64,000 nt of DNA. Source: Salinispirillum sp049115955 (GTDB taxonomy: Bacteria; Pseudomonadota; Gammaproteobacteria; Pseudomonadales; Natronospirillaceae). The DNA lies in the NCBI GenBank assembly GCA_049115955.1, contig JAGDZJ010000036.1, positions 1-64,000 on the forward strand. Direction: 5' to 3'. Below the pieces are notes generated by a model. That model worked only from the letters and a program-made list of their open reading frames with translations, did not search any database and had not been told where the DNA came from. How positions within the stretch are numbered: position 1 is the stretch's first letter; each line of letters opens with the position of its first letter. A program made the position numbers and the translations under genes. Below, piece by piece: positions 23,037 through 31,705 of this stretch.

Positions 23037-24038
23037 ATGTGGCAGGTCAAACCCATCGACGCGCAGGATCTTCCGGCGCTGGAAGCACTCTTACATGCCA
23101 ATCCTCTGCGGTTGAGCACGCTACCTCCGGTGCGTGACCAACTGGCCGAGCGTATTTCCGCCGCTCAGCAAGGCTTTGCTGGGCTGGATAGCATGGCAAC
23201 ATTGCTGTTTGGCCTGCACGATGACGACGGCCACTTGCTTGGCATCAGCGGTATTCAGCCGTATGCCGGGGCGGATGAGCCGTTCTACAGTTATCGAATT
23301 GATGAACTGGTGCATGCCTCGCGGCACCTCAGCATCAATCAACGCCAGTCGGTGTTGTATCTGTCGCATGAGCTGACCGGGCAAACCAGCCTGTGTTCGT
23401 TCTCATTGACCGCAGCACTGCGCAGCACATCTGCTTTCGACCTGCTGTCACGCTCACGCCTGTTGTATATGGCGGCGCACCGTCATGCCTTTGCCGACGA
23501 GCTGATCTGCGAGATTCAGGGTATTTGGGATGGCACCGGGCAAAGCTTGTTCTGGAAAAGCGTCGGCCAGTTGTTCTTCGGTTTGGACTTCATTACCGCC
23601 GACCACCAGTGCTCGTTGCACGGTAAAACGGTGATTGCTGAATTGCTGCCACCTTACCCTATTTACACCACATTGCTGCCGGAAGCGGTGCAGGAAGCCA
23701 TCGGCGAAGCGCACCCGGGCGCCAAGCGTACCATTGACTGGTTGGCTCACGAAGGCTTGAGCAAGACACGGTTTGTTGACCCGTTCGATGCTGGCCCGAC
23801 GTTCCGCGGCGTACTGGATAACCTGACGTCAATGCGCGCCATTCGCACCGTAAAAGCCATCCAAGCGGGCACACCGCAGGCGGCAAGCTCTTGGCTGGTC
23901 AGTCAAGGCGAAGGTGCCGAGTTTCAATGTGTGCTGGTGCAAGGTGAACTGATTGATGACGTACTGCATTGCGCCGGCGAACTGACCTTGTCAGCCAATA
24001 CGCCGAGCTTGGTACTGCCCTTGGAGACCGCCGCATGA
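23037..24038 (+). CDS. aruF: Arginine N-succinyltransferase, alpha-type subunit
   Basis: Together with AruG this transfers succinyl from succinyl-CoA to arginine, the first AST step. The 333-residue protein is of the AstA/AruF family, with FYSYRIDELVHASR, LYLSHELTGQTSL, GQSLFWKSVGQLFFGLDF, IAELLPPYPIYTTLLP, and a C-terminal FVDPFDAGPTF. It is clearly paralogous to the following gene but more divergent, as in Pseudomonas, where aruF and aruG encode two subunits; enteric bacteria have one astA. The ATG at 23037 is placed 8 nt after GGGAG; an ATG two codons earlier is too close. The 3' end overlaps aruG by 4 nt. Confidence 0.9.
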   Translation: MWQVKPIDAQDLPALEALLHANPLRLSTLPPVRDQLAERISAAQQGFAGLDSMATLLFGLHDDDGHLLGISGIQPYAGADEPFYSYRIDELVHASRHLSINQRQSVLYLSHELTGQTSLCSFSLTAALRSTSAFDLLSRSRLLYMAAHRHAFADELICEIQGIWDGTGQSLFWKSVGQLFFGLDFITADHQCSLHGKTVIAELLPPYPIYTTLLPEAVQEAIGEAHPGAKRTIDWLAHEGLSKTRFVDPFDAGPTFRGVLDNLTSMRAIRTVKAIQAGTPQAASSWLVSQGEGAEFQCVLVQGELIDDVLHCAGELTLSANTPSLVLPLETAA

Positions 24039-25084
24039 CGATAATTCGCCCTATTGCAGAGTCCGATCTGGACTCGTTGATCACCATGGCGCGTGAATCC
24101 GGTATCGGCGTAACCAGCCTACCGGACAACCCGGACTTGATGAAACGCAAGCTGGCGCGTGCGGTAGCTTCGTTTCAGCAGCGCCTCTCCCCGGAAGAAT
24201 CGCATTATATTTTTGTTATTCAAGAAACACCCGACGGCCCACCGGTTGGCCTGTGCGGCATTGAAGCCCGCATTGGCCGCGATGAGGTGTGGTACAACTA
24301 TCGTTTGGGCGAAGTGATTCAAGCGTCAAAAGCGCTGGGCTTGTACCGTCGCACGCCAACGCTGTTCCTGAGCAACGACCTGACCGGCGCCACTGAACTG
24401 GGCTCGCTGTATCTGCGTGAACCTTATCGTCGCAATAGAAACGGTTCGGTCTTATCGAAGTCCCGCTATCTGTTCTTGGCTTCGTTTCCGGAGTTGTTCA
24501 GCAGCCGGGTGATTGCAGAAATGCGCGGCTATTCCGATGCAGACGGCAATTCACCGTTTTGGGACGGCTTAGGCCATCGCTTTTTTAATATGGAGTTCAG
24601 TGATGCTGACTTCCTGACCGGTTCGGGCGACAAAGTGTTCATCGCCGAGCTGATGCCTAAATTTCCTATCTATGTACCCATGCTGCCTGCCGCAGCACAG
24701 AACGCCATCAGCGCGGTACACCCGCACACTGAACCGGCGCTCGCCATGTTAGAGGCCGAAGGCTTTCGCAAGAACGGTTACGTCGACATATTCGATGCGG
24801 GCCCCGCAGTGGAATGTGAGCTGCAACGCATTGGAGGGGTACAGCGCAGTGAGCGCTTACATGCGCGCATTGTCGAGCATATCGAAAAAGACAGCGCGAT
24901 TCGTCCCCAGTGGATGATCAGCAACGAACGTTTTTCTGAATTCCGCGCCATCACCGCGACACACATCTATCGTGATGGCCCTAACCTTGAGCTCACCCCA
25001 GAGCAAGCGGACAGTCTCCGTATTAGCGCGGGCGACCCGATTCGGGTAATGAGCATTAACCCTGAGGAGCCGCAAGATGGCTAA
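24035..25084 (+). CDS. aruG: Arginine N-succinyltransferase, beta-type subunit
   Basis: This 349-residue AstA-family protein is the more canonical subunit, equivalent to enteric AstA. Motifs include GIGVTSLPDNPDLM, EVWYNYRLGEVIQASK, LFLSNDLTGATELGSLYL, SPFWDGLGHRFFNMEFSDAD, IAELMPKFPIYVPMLP, and GYVDIFDAGPAVE. It starts with ATGA overlapping the aruF stop and its own end overlaps astD by 8 nt, so the subunits and next enzyme are coupled. It runs longer than the frame's minimal family, but alignment to AruF supports the whole length. Confidence 0.92.
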   Translation: MTIIRPIAESDLDSLITMARESGIGVTSLPDNPDLMKRKLARAVASFQQRLSPEESHYIFVIQETPDGPPVGLCGIEARIGRDEVWYNYRLGEVIQASKALGLYRRTPTLFLSNDLTGATELGSLYLREPYRRNRNGSVLSKSRYLFLASFPELFSSRVIAEMRGYSDADGNSPFWDGLGHRFFNMEFSDADFLTGSGDKVFIAELMPKFPIYVPMLPAAAQNAISAVHPHTEPALAMLEAEGFRKNGYVDIFDAGPAVECELQRIGGVQRSERLHARIVEHIEKDSAIRPQWMISNERFSEFRAITATHIYRDGPNLELTPEQADSLRISAGDPIRVMSINPEEPQDG

Positions 25085-26543
25085 CGTACACCTGATCAAT
25101 GGCCAGTGGGTTGCTGGCTCTGGCCAATCTTTTGATTCGCGCAACCCCATTTCCGACGAAGTGATTTGGGCCGGGCAAGAAGCCAGCGCTGAAAACGTCG
25201 ATGCGGCCGTTAAAGCGGCGAAGAAAGCCTTCCAAAGCTGGAAGCGTACACCGCTGGACGAACGTATTGCACTGCTGCAACGCTTCAAAGCACAGCTGGA
25301 AGCCAACAAAGAATTGTTAGCCAGCACCATTGGCAGCGAGACAGGCAAGCCCTTGTGGGAGTCGCGCACCGAGATTGGCGCCATGATGGGCAAAGTCGAC
25401 TTGTCGATCAACGCCTACCATGAGCGTACCGGCGAGCATGCCACAGAACTGCCTGGCGGCCAGCGCATTTTGCGTCATCGCCCGCACGGTGTGATGGCGG
25501 TGTTTGGCCCTTATAACTTCCCTGGCCACTTACCCAACGGGCACATCATTCCGGCCATCATCGCTGGCAACACGGTGGTGTTCAAGCCATCCGAGCAGTC
25601 GCCCAAAGCCGCCGAGATCACCTTGCAGTGCTGGCTCGACGCTGGTTTGCCGGAAGGCGTGATCAACTTGGTGCAGGGTGCGCGCACAACCGGCGAAGCA
25701 TTGGCTCAGCACCCTGAAGTGAACGGCATTCTGTTCACCGGCTCTGCCATGACCGGTTTGGCCATTCAATCGGCTATTCGCAGCCAGCCACACAAGATTT
25801 TGGCGCTCGAAATGGGTGGCAACAACCCGTTGATCATCGGGAAAGAGTTCGACACGCAAGCTGCCGTTTGGGCCGCATTGCAGTCAGCGTTCATCAGTGC
25901 CGGTCAGCGCTGTACGTGCGCACGCCGCATGATGGTACCCAAGGGGGCGAAGGGTGATGAATTCCTCGACGCCTTTGTTAAAGCCTCTGCGGCACTGGTC
26001 GCTGGACGCTATGACCAAACCGAACCCGCGCCGTTTATGGGCCCGGTCATCAATGCCGCCACCGGCGACAAATTGATGGCGGCGCAAGAAAACTGGTTGG
26101 CTGCAGGCGGGCGTTCACTGCTGCGCATGGAGCAGATCGACGGTCACAAAGCCTTGCTGTCACCGGCCATTATTGACCTGACGGGTGTGAAAGTTGAAGA
26201 CGAAGAGTTTTTTGGGCCGCTGCTGACCGTACGCCGATACGACACCTTTGCTGAAGCCATCGAACTGGCCAACGATACGCGCTATGGCTTGTCGGCTGGT
26301 TTGTTGAGCCACGATGCCAATGAGTACGCTCAGTTCTTAGAAGAGATTCGCGCCGGTATCGTGAACTGGAACCAGCCTATTACCGGTGCCAGCTCGGCCA
26401 TGCCGTTCGGTGGTGTTGGCTTAAGCGGCAACTACCGCCCCAGTGCCTATTACGCGGCAGATTACTGCGCCTACCCTGTAGCTTCACTGGAGCAGGACAC
26501 CATTACCCTGCCCGACAACCTGCCACCAGGAATGACACTATGA
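25077..26543 (+). CDS. astD: N-succinylglutamate 5-semialdehyde dehydrogenase
   Basis: AstD oxidises succinylglutamate semialdehyde with NAD, fourth AST step. The 488-residue aldehyde dehydrogenase has the cofactor region MAVFGPYNFPGHLPNGH, NTVVFKPSEQSPK, FTGSAMTG, the general base glutamate in ALEMGGNNPLI, the nucleophile cysteine in SAGQRCTCARRM, and EEFFGPLLTV. NNP rather than the usual NP is typical of AstD/AruD. The start lies inside the end of aruG with GGAG upstream, and the stop overlaps astB (ATGA). Confidence 0.95.
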   Translation: MANVHLINGQWVAGSGQSFDSRNPISDEVIWAGQEASAENVDAAVKAAKKAFQSWKRTPLDERIALLQRFKAQLEANKELLASTIGSETGKPLWESRTEIGAMMGKVDLSINAYHERTGEHATELPGGQRILRHRPHGVMAVFGPYNFPGHLPNGHIIPAIIAGNTVVFKPSEQSPKAAEITLQCWLDAGLPEGVINLVQGARTTGEALAQHPEVNGILFTGSAMTGLAIQSAIRSQPHKILALEMGGNNPLIIGKEFDTQAAVWAALQSAFISAGQRCTCARRMMVPKGAKGDEFLDAFVKASAALVAGRYDQTEPAPFMGPVINAATGDKLMAAQENWLAAGGRSLLRMEQIDGHKALLSPAIIDLTGVKVEDEEFFGPLLTVRRYDTFAEAIELANDTRYGLSAGLLSHDANEYAQFLEEIRAGIVNWNQPITGASSAMPFGGVGLSGNYRPSAYYAADYCAYPVASLEQDTITLPDNLPPGMTL

Positions 26544-27877
26544 AAGCCTTTGAAGTAAATTTTGATGGTCTCGTCGGACCGACTCACAACTACGCTGGCT
26601 TGTCATATGGCAACGTAGCGTCAGAGCGCCACCAAAACTTGGTGGCCAAGCCGAAAACAGCCGCGCTGCAAGGCCTGACCAAGATGCGTACGCTCACTGA
26701 AATGGGTTTGGTACAGGGTTTGTTGCCACCGCATGAGCGCCCACACATGCCGACACTGCGCGCCTTGGGCTTCAGTGGCACAGACGAGCAAGTATTGGCA
26801 CGCGTGGCAAAAAACGCACCAACGGTGTTGTCTGCCGTCAGCTCTGCGTCGGCCATGTGGACCGCTAATGCCGCCACCGTATCAAGCAGCGCGGACACAC
26901 CGGATCGCAAAGTGCACTTCACGCCCGCTAACCTGAACGCCAAGTTCCACCGGTCTATTGAACACCCCGGTACTGGCCGTGCGTTACGCGCCATTTTTTC
27001 TGACGACAAGCATTTTGCCGTGCATGACGCCGTGCCAAGCTGCCCGCACTTTGGTGACGAGGGTGCGGCAAACCACACTCGTTTGTGCGCTGATTACAAC
27101 AGCCCGGCCGTAGAGCTTTACGTATACGGCCAGGTGGCGCTGAACTCAGAAATACCGCGCCCGATGAAATACCCGGCGCGCCAGACTTTGGAGTCGTGCG
27201 AAGCCATTGCCCGCCTGCACGGATTAACTGACAAGCAAGTGGTATTTGCGCAGCAGAACCCTGCAGTAATCGACAAGGGCGTATTCCACAACGACGTCAT
27301 CGCCGTGGGTAATCGCAATGTGTTGTTCTACCACGAAGAAGCCTTCTTAAACACGGCCGACGTATTGCGTGAAATTGATGAGAAGTTGGTCGGCGCTGAC
27401 TTAATTCCGGTCTGTATCACCAATGACCAACTGAGCGTTGAAGAAGCCGTCACCAGCTACCTGTTTAACAGCCAGTTAATCTCTTTGGGTGACGACGACA
27501 TGGCGCTGATCGTACCCAAGGAGTGCGAAGACTCAGCGACCGTACGTAACCTGCTGGACCAACTGGTGCACGACGTCAGCAACCCCATCAACAAGGTGGT
27601 GGTGATGGATCTTAAGCAGAGTATGCGTAACGGTGGTGGCCCAGCGTGCCTGCGCTTGCGTGTTACGCTGAATGAAGACGAGATCAAAGCGGTGTCCAAC
27701 TGCATCATCACGCCGCCGTTGTTTGAAGACCTGACGCAATGGGTGGAAAAACACTACCGTGATGAATTGTCGCAGAAAGATCTTGGCGACCCGGCGTTGC
27801 TTAATGAGTCACGCACGGCGCTGGATGAATTGACCCGTATTCTCGGTGTTGGCTCGATCTACGACTTCCAGCTTTAA
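26540..27877 (+). CDS. astB: N-succinylarginine dihydrolase
   Basis: AstB hydrolyses succinylarginine to succinylornithine, two ammonia and CO2, second AST step. This 445-residue member of the amidinotransferase fold begins MKAFEVNFDGLVGPTHNYAGLSYGN and carries NNAS-free family blocks: ALRAIFSDDKHFAVHDAVP, DEGAANHTRL (catalytic His/Glu region), FHNDVIAVGNRNV, and the C-terminal NGGGPACLRLRV with the nucleophilic cysteine. Length is as in Escherichia. It is last in the rightward run and is followed by a strong bidirectional terminator; the fifth enzyme, AstE, is on the other side in opposite orientation. Confidence 0.96.
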   Translation: MKAFEVNFDGLVGPTHNYAGLSYGNVASERHQNLVAKPKTAALQGLTKMRTLTEMGLVQGLLPPHERPHMPTLRALGFSGTDEQVLARVAKNAPTVLSAVSSASAMWTANAATVSSSADTPDRKVHFTPANLNAKFHRSIEHPGTGRALRAIFSDDKHFAVHDAVPSCPHFGDEGAANHTRLCADYNSPAVELYVYGQVALNSEIPRPMKYPARQTLESCEAIARLHGLTDKQVVFAQQNPAVIDKGVFHNDVIAVGNRNVLFYHEEAFLNTADVLREIDEKLVGADLIPVCITNDQLSVEEAVTSYLFNSQLISLGDDDMALIVPKECEDSATVRNLLDQLVHDVSNPINKVVVMDLKQSMRNGGGPACLRLRVTLNEDEIKAVSNCIITPPLFEDLTQWVEKHYRDELSQKDLGDPALLNESRTALDELTRILGVGSIYDFQL

Positions 27878-27904
27878 TTTTTTAATCGTCTGATGATCGG
27901 AAAC

Positions 27905-27936
27905 AAAAAAGGGCAGCTAATCAGCTGCCCTTTTTC
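27905..27936. terminator. Bidirectional intrinsic terminator between astB and astE
   Basis: AAAAAA-GGGCAGCT (27911-27918)-aatc-AGCTGCCC (27923-27930)-TTTTT. The A-run and T-run flank a perfect 8-bp stem, so it can end both converging transcripts. Confidence 0.9.
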
Positions 27937-27955
27937 GTTGGTACCGCCACGTTCA

Positions 27956-28918
27956 TCAATGCTGTGGTCGAATGACCAAGGCGACACGATGCCCTTCGGG
28001 GACGGTGGCATTCAGAAACAACAGTGCGTCACCCTCTTGCTCCACCAACCACTCTTCTACGTCACCCTTCGCAATCACTGTGCCCATTGGCAGAGAACGG
28101 AAGTTCACGAAGTTCTCTAAACAGACTTCGAAGTTGCCAACCGGACGTAAGATTTCCCGTACCACTTTATAAGCCACCGGCTGATGCCCACAAGGCACGC
28201 TAGGGCCTTTCGCCAGTCGTTCCAGCTCTTTCAATAAAGGCAAGAAACGATCAATGGGTTCGTCTAGGGCGCGGACTTGGCCCAACTCCAAGGTCGCGGC
28301 TTGATAACCTAAATTCGCCGTAAAACTCGAAAAAGTTGCGGCTGGCGATACGTTTTGCACCCACGCATCAACCGCAAAGTGCTTGAACCACCCCAACAGG
28401 TTGTTCAGGTTGCGGCCTTGGCAAGCATCGGGAATGATGGCAAAACGGTCCTGATCGGAGCCCTTGATCGTTGAATGCATATCGAAGTGCATGCCTTCGG
28501 GGTGTGCCTCGATGAACCGCTGAACGTGCGCCATCAATTCGACCGCACGGCGGCATTCCGGTGCATTACCTGCGGCTGACTTAGCTGAGAACAACCGATT
28601 CATGTTGTGTTCAACAAACCGTTCTCCGATAAGCACAGACGCTGGGTTGGCAAGGATCACCAACATAGGGCGCTGAATCTCATATGCCTGCGCTACCATA
28701 TCGGCCAGCCACTGATCCACTAAGCGAATGGGTACCGTTTCATTACCGTGCACAGCCACCGTGATGACTGCACCGGGCAAGTGACTGGGCTGCAGTGGCT
28801 CAATGCGCAATACGCCCTGAGCCAGCCATTCGAAATGACCGCCAGCGGTAGTAAATGAATGCAGATTAGGTGACGCGTTGAGGCTTTCTTCAATAAAGGA
28901 AATAGCGGTATGGGACAT
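27956..28918 (-). CDS. astE: Succinylglutamate desuccinylase
   Basis: AstE releases succinate and glutamate, fifth AST step. The 320-residue zinc carboxypeptidase-like protein has VAVHGNETVPIRL (zinc His 57 and Glu 60), FVEHNMNRLF, the third ligand in FDMHSTIKGS near 150, and a catalytic glutamate expected in AATLELGQVR. Unlike Pseudomonas, where aruE closes the operon, it is convergent to astB. It starts 2 nt after the stop of the SprA-like gene and has no obvious Shine-Dalgarno, suggesting translational coupling to that gene and a promoter upstream of 30108. Confidence 0.93.
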   Translation of the reverse strand: MSHTAISFIEESLNASPNLHSFTTAGGHFEWLAQGVLRIEPLQPSHLPGAVITVAVHGNETVPIRLVDQWLADMVAQAYEIQRPMLVILANPASVLIGERFVEHNMNRLFSAKSAAGNAPECRRAVELMAHVQRFIEAHPEGMHFDMHSTIKGSDQDRFAIIPDACQGRNLNNLLGWFKHFAVDAWVQNVSPAATFSSFTANLGYQAATLELGQVRALDEPIDRFLPLLKELERLAKGPSVPCGHQPVAYKVVREILRPVGNFEVCLENFVNFRSLPMGTVIAKGDVEEWLVEQEGDALLFLNATVPEGHRVALVIRPQH

Positions 28919-28920
28919 AG

Positions 28921-29847
28921 TCAGATCTGGGCGTTGATAAGTTTCCCCAGCTCGTCTCTGGCGGCCTGAATGCTCTGATTGCGCAGCAATTCAGAGATAG
29001 CTTGTTGTGTTCGAGACAGCTGAACCAATGCTTCAGTATTCACAGGTTTGTCGTCGTCGTCCACCCTTTGGCGCGATTCTTTTGCTTCTTTTTCTGCTTC
29101 GCGTAATTCCGCTAATTTAGCGCGTCGTTCCTCGCTGGACAGTTGTGCATCTGCACGAATACCGCGCCGTTTATCCGACGCCTGCTCGCCTTCCTCGATA
29201 CGTATTTTTTGCGCTTCGGCGCGTGCTTGCGCAATGATCGCCGTGGCTTCCGCCGCAATACGGCGATCCTGCCCGGAAGGGTCGCTGGGGGCAAGTGCTG
29301 CCCGCTTGATCTGCTCCATCTTTTGGATGGTTTCTTCCGGATCGCTCGCTGGCGACAAGTCTACACTGACTTCCCCCCCCACCGCATAGCGGCGACCATC
29401 GGGCCCTTGCACAAACTGGTATTTTACTGACCCAGTATATTGTCCGCCAACCGCTTGGTGCGTCTGTTCGTGCTGACGCACTTCGCGGTCGCGCTTGGCC
29501 AGTTGCTCAATCTCTGCCAGCTTTGAGCGTTGCTGAGCATCTAATTCGCCCCGCCGTTTAGCAGCGCGCAACTCTTGTTCTGACATGAGCGTTTGAGTGC
29601 GTTGCGGATCGGTTTCCGCACCCTGCTTTTCTGTATTCTGCGGCTGACGATCACGCTCGCTTTTTCCCATCAGCCGTTCGTCTGGGTTTAACTCACGACG
29701 ATTCTGCGCGCCCGCAATGGGTTCGAGCTCTTTAACGGGCGTGAACAGTTCGCTGTCGACATTTTGGAGGGTAGAGGGAACTTGCGGCCGCTCTAGCGAG
29801 TAAGCCGTGGTGATCGCATTAGGAAACATTCCAGTGACGGAGGACAT
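28921..29847 (-). CDS. Putative SprA-like metalloprotease (HEQTH)
   Basis: This 308-residue protein resembles the SprA-related / CJM1_0395-type putative metalloprotease family. Residues 1-100 are polar, low-complexity and probably disordered. The signature REVRQHEQTHQAVGG has a HExxH zinc motif (His126-Glu127...His130), followed by GQYTGSVKYQFVQGPDGRRYAVGG. The C-terminal half is rich in charged residues and coiled coil (about 165-290). No signal peptide is evident. A Shine-Dalgarno AGAGGG precedes the ATG. It follows the 82-residue rod-like gene by 12 nt and precedes astE by 2 nt. Proteolytic activity is inferred from the motif only, and the substrate is unknown. Confidence 0.7.
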   Translation of the reverse strand: MSSVTGMFPNAITTAYSLERPQVPSTLQNVDSELFTPVKELEPIAGAQNRRELNPDERLMGKSERDRQPQNTEKQGAETDPQRTQTLMSEQELRAAKRRGELDAQQRSKLAEIEQLAKRDREVRQHEQTHQAVGGQYTGSVKYQFVQGPDGRRYAVGGEVSVDLSPASDPEETIQKMEQIKRAALAPSDPSGQDRRIAAEATAIIAQARAEAQKIRIEEGEQASDKRRGIRADAQLSSEERRAKLAELREAEKEAKESRQRVDDDDKPVNTEALVQLSRTQQAISELLRNQSIQAARDELGKLINAQI

Positions 29848-29859
29848 GCTTTGACCCTC

Positions 29860-30108
29860 TTAGACCTTAAGGTCGATCAGAGTCCCTATATTGGAAGACG
29901 CTACTTCGATCGTCCTAGCATTCGCCTTCACTAGGTGTTTTGCTTCAACCTGAGACACCATAGAGCGCTCTAGGTTAACTTCAGCAGGGCCTTCAGGGCG
30001 CTCTGCAGTACGCACATTGAGCCGCGCGACATCGCTGCCAGCTTGATCAAGCTGCCGCATGTTCGTTTGTATGCCCTGCACACCACTGGCGATGGCTGAA
30101 CTCAACAT
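29860..30108 (-). CDS. Small flagellar rod/hook-like protein
   Basis: This is an 82-residue protein. Its N-terminus (SSAIASGVQGIQTNMRQLDQ) resembles the heptad start of flagellar rod/hook proteins, and its C-terminus (VNLERSMVSQVEAKHLVKA, ending IGTLIDLKV) closely follows the FlgB/FlgC/FlgE C-terminal helix. The central domain is missing, so it is a minimal two-helix version. AGGGG lies before the ATG. It is the first gene of a run with the SprA-like metalloprotease and astE. It may be a flagellar structural or export accessory; similar short proteins are annotated only as flagellar basal-body family. Confidence 0.65.
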   Translation of the reverse strand: MLSSAIASGVQGIQTNMRQLDQAGSDVARLNVRTAERPEGPAEVNLERSMVSQVEAKHLVKANARTIEVASSNIGTLIDLKV

Positions 30109-30140
30109 GGCTTTCCCCTAGTACTATAGGCCTAGTAGGT

Positions 30141-30169
30141 AGAATAGCATTCCTTACAGTATTGATCAA
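30141..30169 (-). promoter_or_regulatory. Candidate sigma-70 promoter of the rod-like/SprA/astE run
   Basis: Minus strand TTGATC (30169-30164), 17-nt spacer, TATTCT (30146-30141), about 33 nt before the ATG at 30108. Both hexamers match consensus at four positions. Confidence 0.4.
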
Positions 30170-30182
30170 ATATTACACAACA

Positions 30183-30860
30183 CTACACTACTAAATGGCG
30201 CTGTAGACCATCGACCAAGTCGAGATGGTCACCGTTGGAGCGCACCGTGCCCAAACAGGGCGCTTCTAGGCGCTGTTCAATGCTGGTGATGTTTTCGGCC
30301 AATTGGGCCATCGGGTGCGCCATCACATTGGCTACCCAGCCCACACAAGGCAAGCCGGACAAGCGAATGGCTTGTGCTGTAAGCAGTGCGTGATTCAGGC
30401 ATCCGAGCCGCATCCCGACCACTAAAATTACCGGATAGCCCAGTGCGACGGCGAGGTCAGCCATAGTTTCTTGGGCATTGATGGGCACCAACCAGCCACC
30501 CGCCCCTTCGATCAGTGTGACGTCAGCAGGTCGCGACAAAGCCGGCTGCAGACGCTCGAGAATGTCTTTAACCGTAAGGGTCACACCGGCTTCCGTGGCC
30601 GCTAAATGAGGTGATGCGGCTAGAGGCAGCGCGATAGGATTTAATTCAGGCAATGACAGTCCAGTATTACTGGCCCCGAGCAACGCCATGGCATCTTCGT
30701 TTATCCAGTGTCCGCCCTCCAAATCCGTTGCGCCAGCAGCCACTGGCTTTAAGCCTTGAACTTGCAGCCCCATGGCAGCGCCGGCTTCTAACAGCCGAGT
30801 CGTGACATACGTTTTACCGACGTCCGTGTCCGTACCGGTAACAAAATAACGCTGCATCAT
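30183..30860 (-). CDS. bioD: Dethiobiotin synthetase
   Basis: BioD closes the ureido ring of dethiobiotin from DAPA, CO2 and ATP. The 225-residue protein starts MMQRYFVTGTDTDVGKT with the P-loop at 9-17, then LKPVAAGA and the EGAGGWLVPI block typical of the family, and VVGMRLGCLNHALLTAQAI. It is the last gene of the bio operon; its tandem ATG codons overlap the bioC stop. It lies downstream of bioC, so all of bioB-F-H-C-D are transcribed leftward from near 34700. Confidence 0.95.
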   Translation of the reverse strand: MMQRYFVTGTDTDVGKTYVTTRLLEAGAAMGLQVQGLKPVAAGATDLEGGHWINEDAMALLGASNTGLSLPELNPIALPLAASPHLAATEAGVTLTVKDILERLQPALSRPADVTLIEGAGGWLVPINAQETMADLAVALGYPVILVVGMRLGCLNHALLTAQAIRLSGLPCVGWVANVMAHPMAQLAENITSIEQRLEAPCLGTVRSNGDHLDLVDGLQRHLVV

Positions 30861-31705
30861 AGGGGTTTTCTCAGTACGGCATAGCCGATGTTAAAGGTCA
30901 GTGGGTACATGCCGTCGGCTGTCGTGGGATAAGACTGCTGCATGGTCTGCCACCACTGGCGCCCCATCAGCCCTGGTGGACGAGCTGTCGGGCGGATGAC
31001 CGTGCTAGCCACCGCACCAGTACCCTTGAGACTATTGAATACAGCGCGTAGATCAGCGAAGTGATGAGTTATTGGATCCGCCTGCCAACTCTGCAACTTC
31101 AGTCCGCTGTTGGTCATGGCAGACAGATAGACAGACTCAGGCTGTTGCGGATTGACCGGGGCGACCCTATCCGCGCGTTCGTACGCCTGCCGCAGCTCGT
31201 GCAGACTGTGCTCCAGCAAGGTTGTGAACAATAGCGTGCCGCCCGGTGATAATACCCGAAACTGTTCGGCCAAAAAGGCTTGTGGGGATAACCACTGCGC
31301 CATCAAATTGCTGAACACACCGTGCAAGGATGAAGACAGCACGGGCAAATGGCAGGCGTCGGCCTGCACAAAACAATGATCCGGCTGGCGTTGTTTTGCG
31401 GTTCGTAACATCCCTGAAGCGAGGTCTACACCAAACCAATGCGCCTGGGGTGTGCGTGCCAGTAAATCCGGCCAAACAGCCGTGGTGCCGCAACCGAGAT
31501 CTAACCATTGGCCGTTGGCAGATGTTGGCAGGTACTTGGCGAGCCTTTGCGCGCTGGGTAGCTGGAACACAGCATGATCATCATAGACTTCGGCTACATT
31601 GGAAAAGCTCTGCGCGACCTGCCCGGAGGCAATCACAGGTAGATTTTGGCGTGCGTTAGGCGTGCTGTCCCCAACCGGGATGATTGGTTTTAATTGGACA
31701 CTCAT
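30857..31705 (-). CDS. bioC: Malonyl-ACP O-methyltransferase
   Basis: BioC methylates the malonyl carboxylate so that the fatty-acid pathway can build pimeloyl-ACP methyl ester. This 282-residue class I methyltransferase has WLDLGCGTTAVW (SAM motif I), FGVDLASGML, FVQADACHLP, VFSNLMAQWL and LSPGGTLLFTTL. Its start at 31705 (MSVQLKPIIP) overlaps the bioH stop by ATGA; an in-frame extension of 20 codons upstream reaches into bioH and is unlikely. It works with BioH, which removes the methyl group at the end. Confidence 0.9.
   Translation of the reverse strand: MSVQLKPIIPVGDSTPNARQNLPVIASGQVAQSFSNVAEVYDDHAVFQLPSAQRLAKYLPTSANGQWLDLGCGTTAVWPDLLARTPQAHWFGVDLASGMLRTAKQRQPDHCFVQADACHLPVLSSSLHGVFSNLMAQWLSPQAFLAEQFRVLSPGGTLLFTTLLEHSLHELRQAYERADRVAPVNPQQPESVYLSAMTNSGLKLQSWQADPITHHFADLRAVFNSLKGTGAVASTVIRPTARPPGLMGRQWWQTMQQSYPTTADGMYPLTFNIGYAVLRKPL

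Noticed and set aside
21818..23119. A 433-codon open frame antisense to astC
   Set aside because: It mirrors a strongly conserved, codon-biased aminotransferase gene, has no family motifs and no Shine-Dalgarno; it is a shadow.
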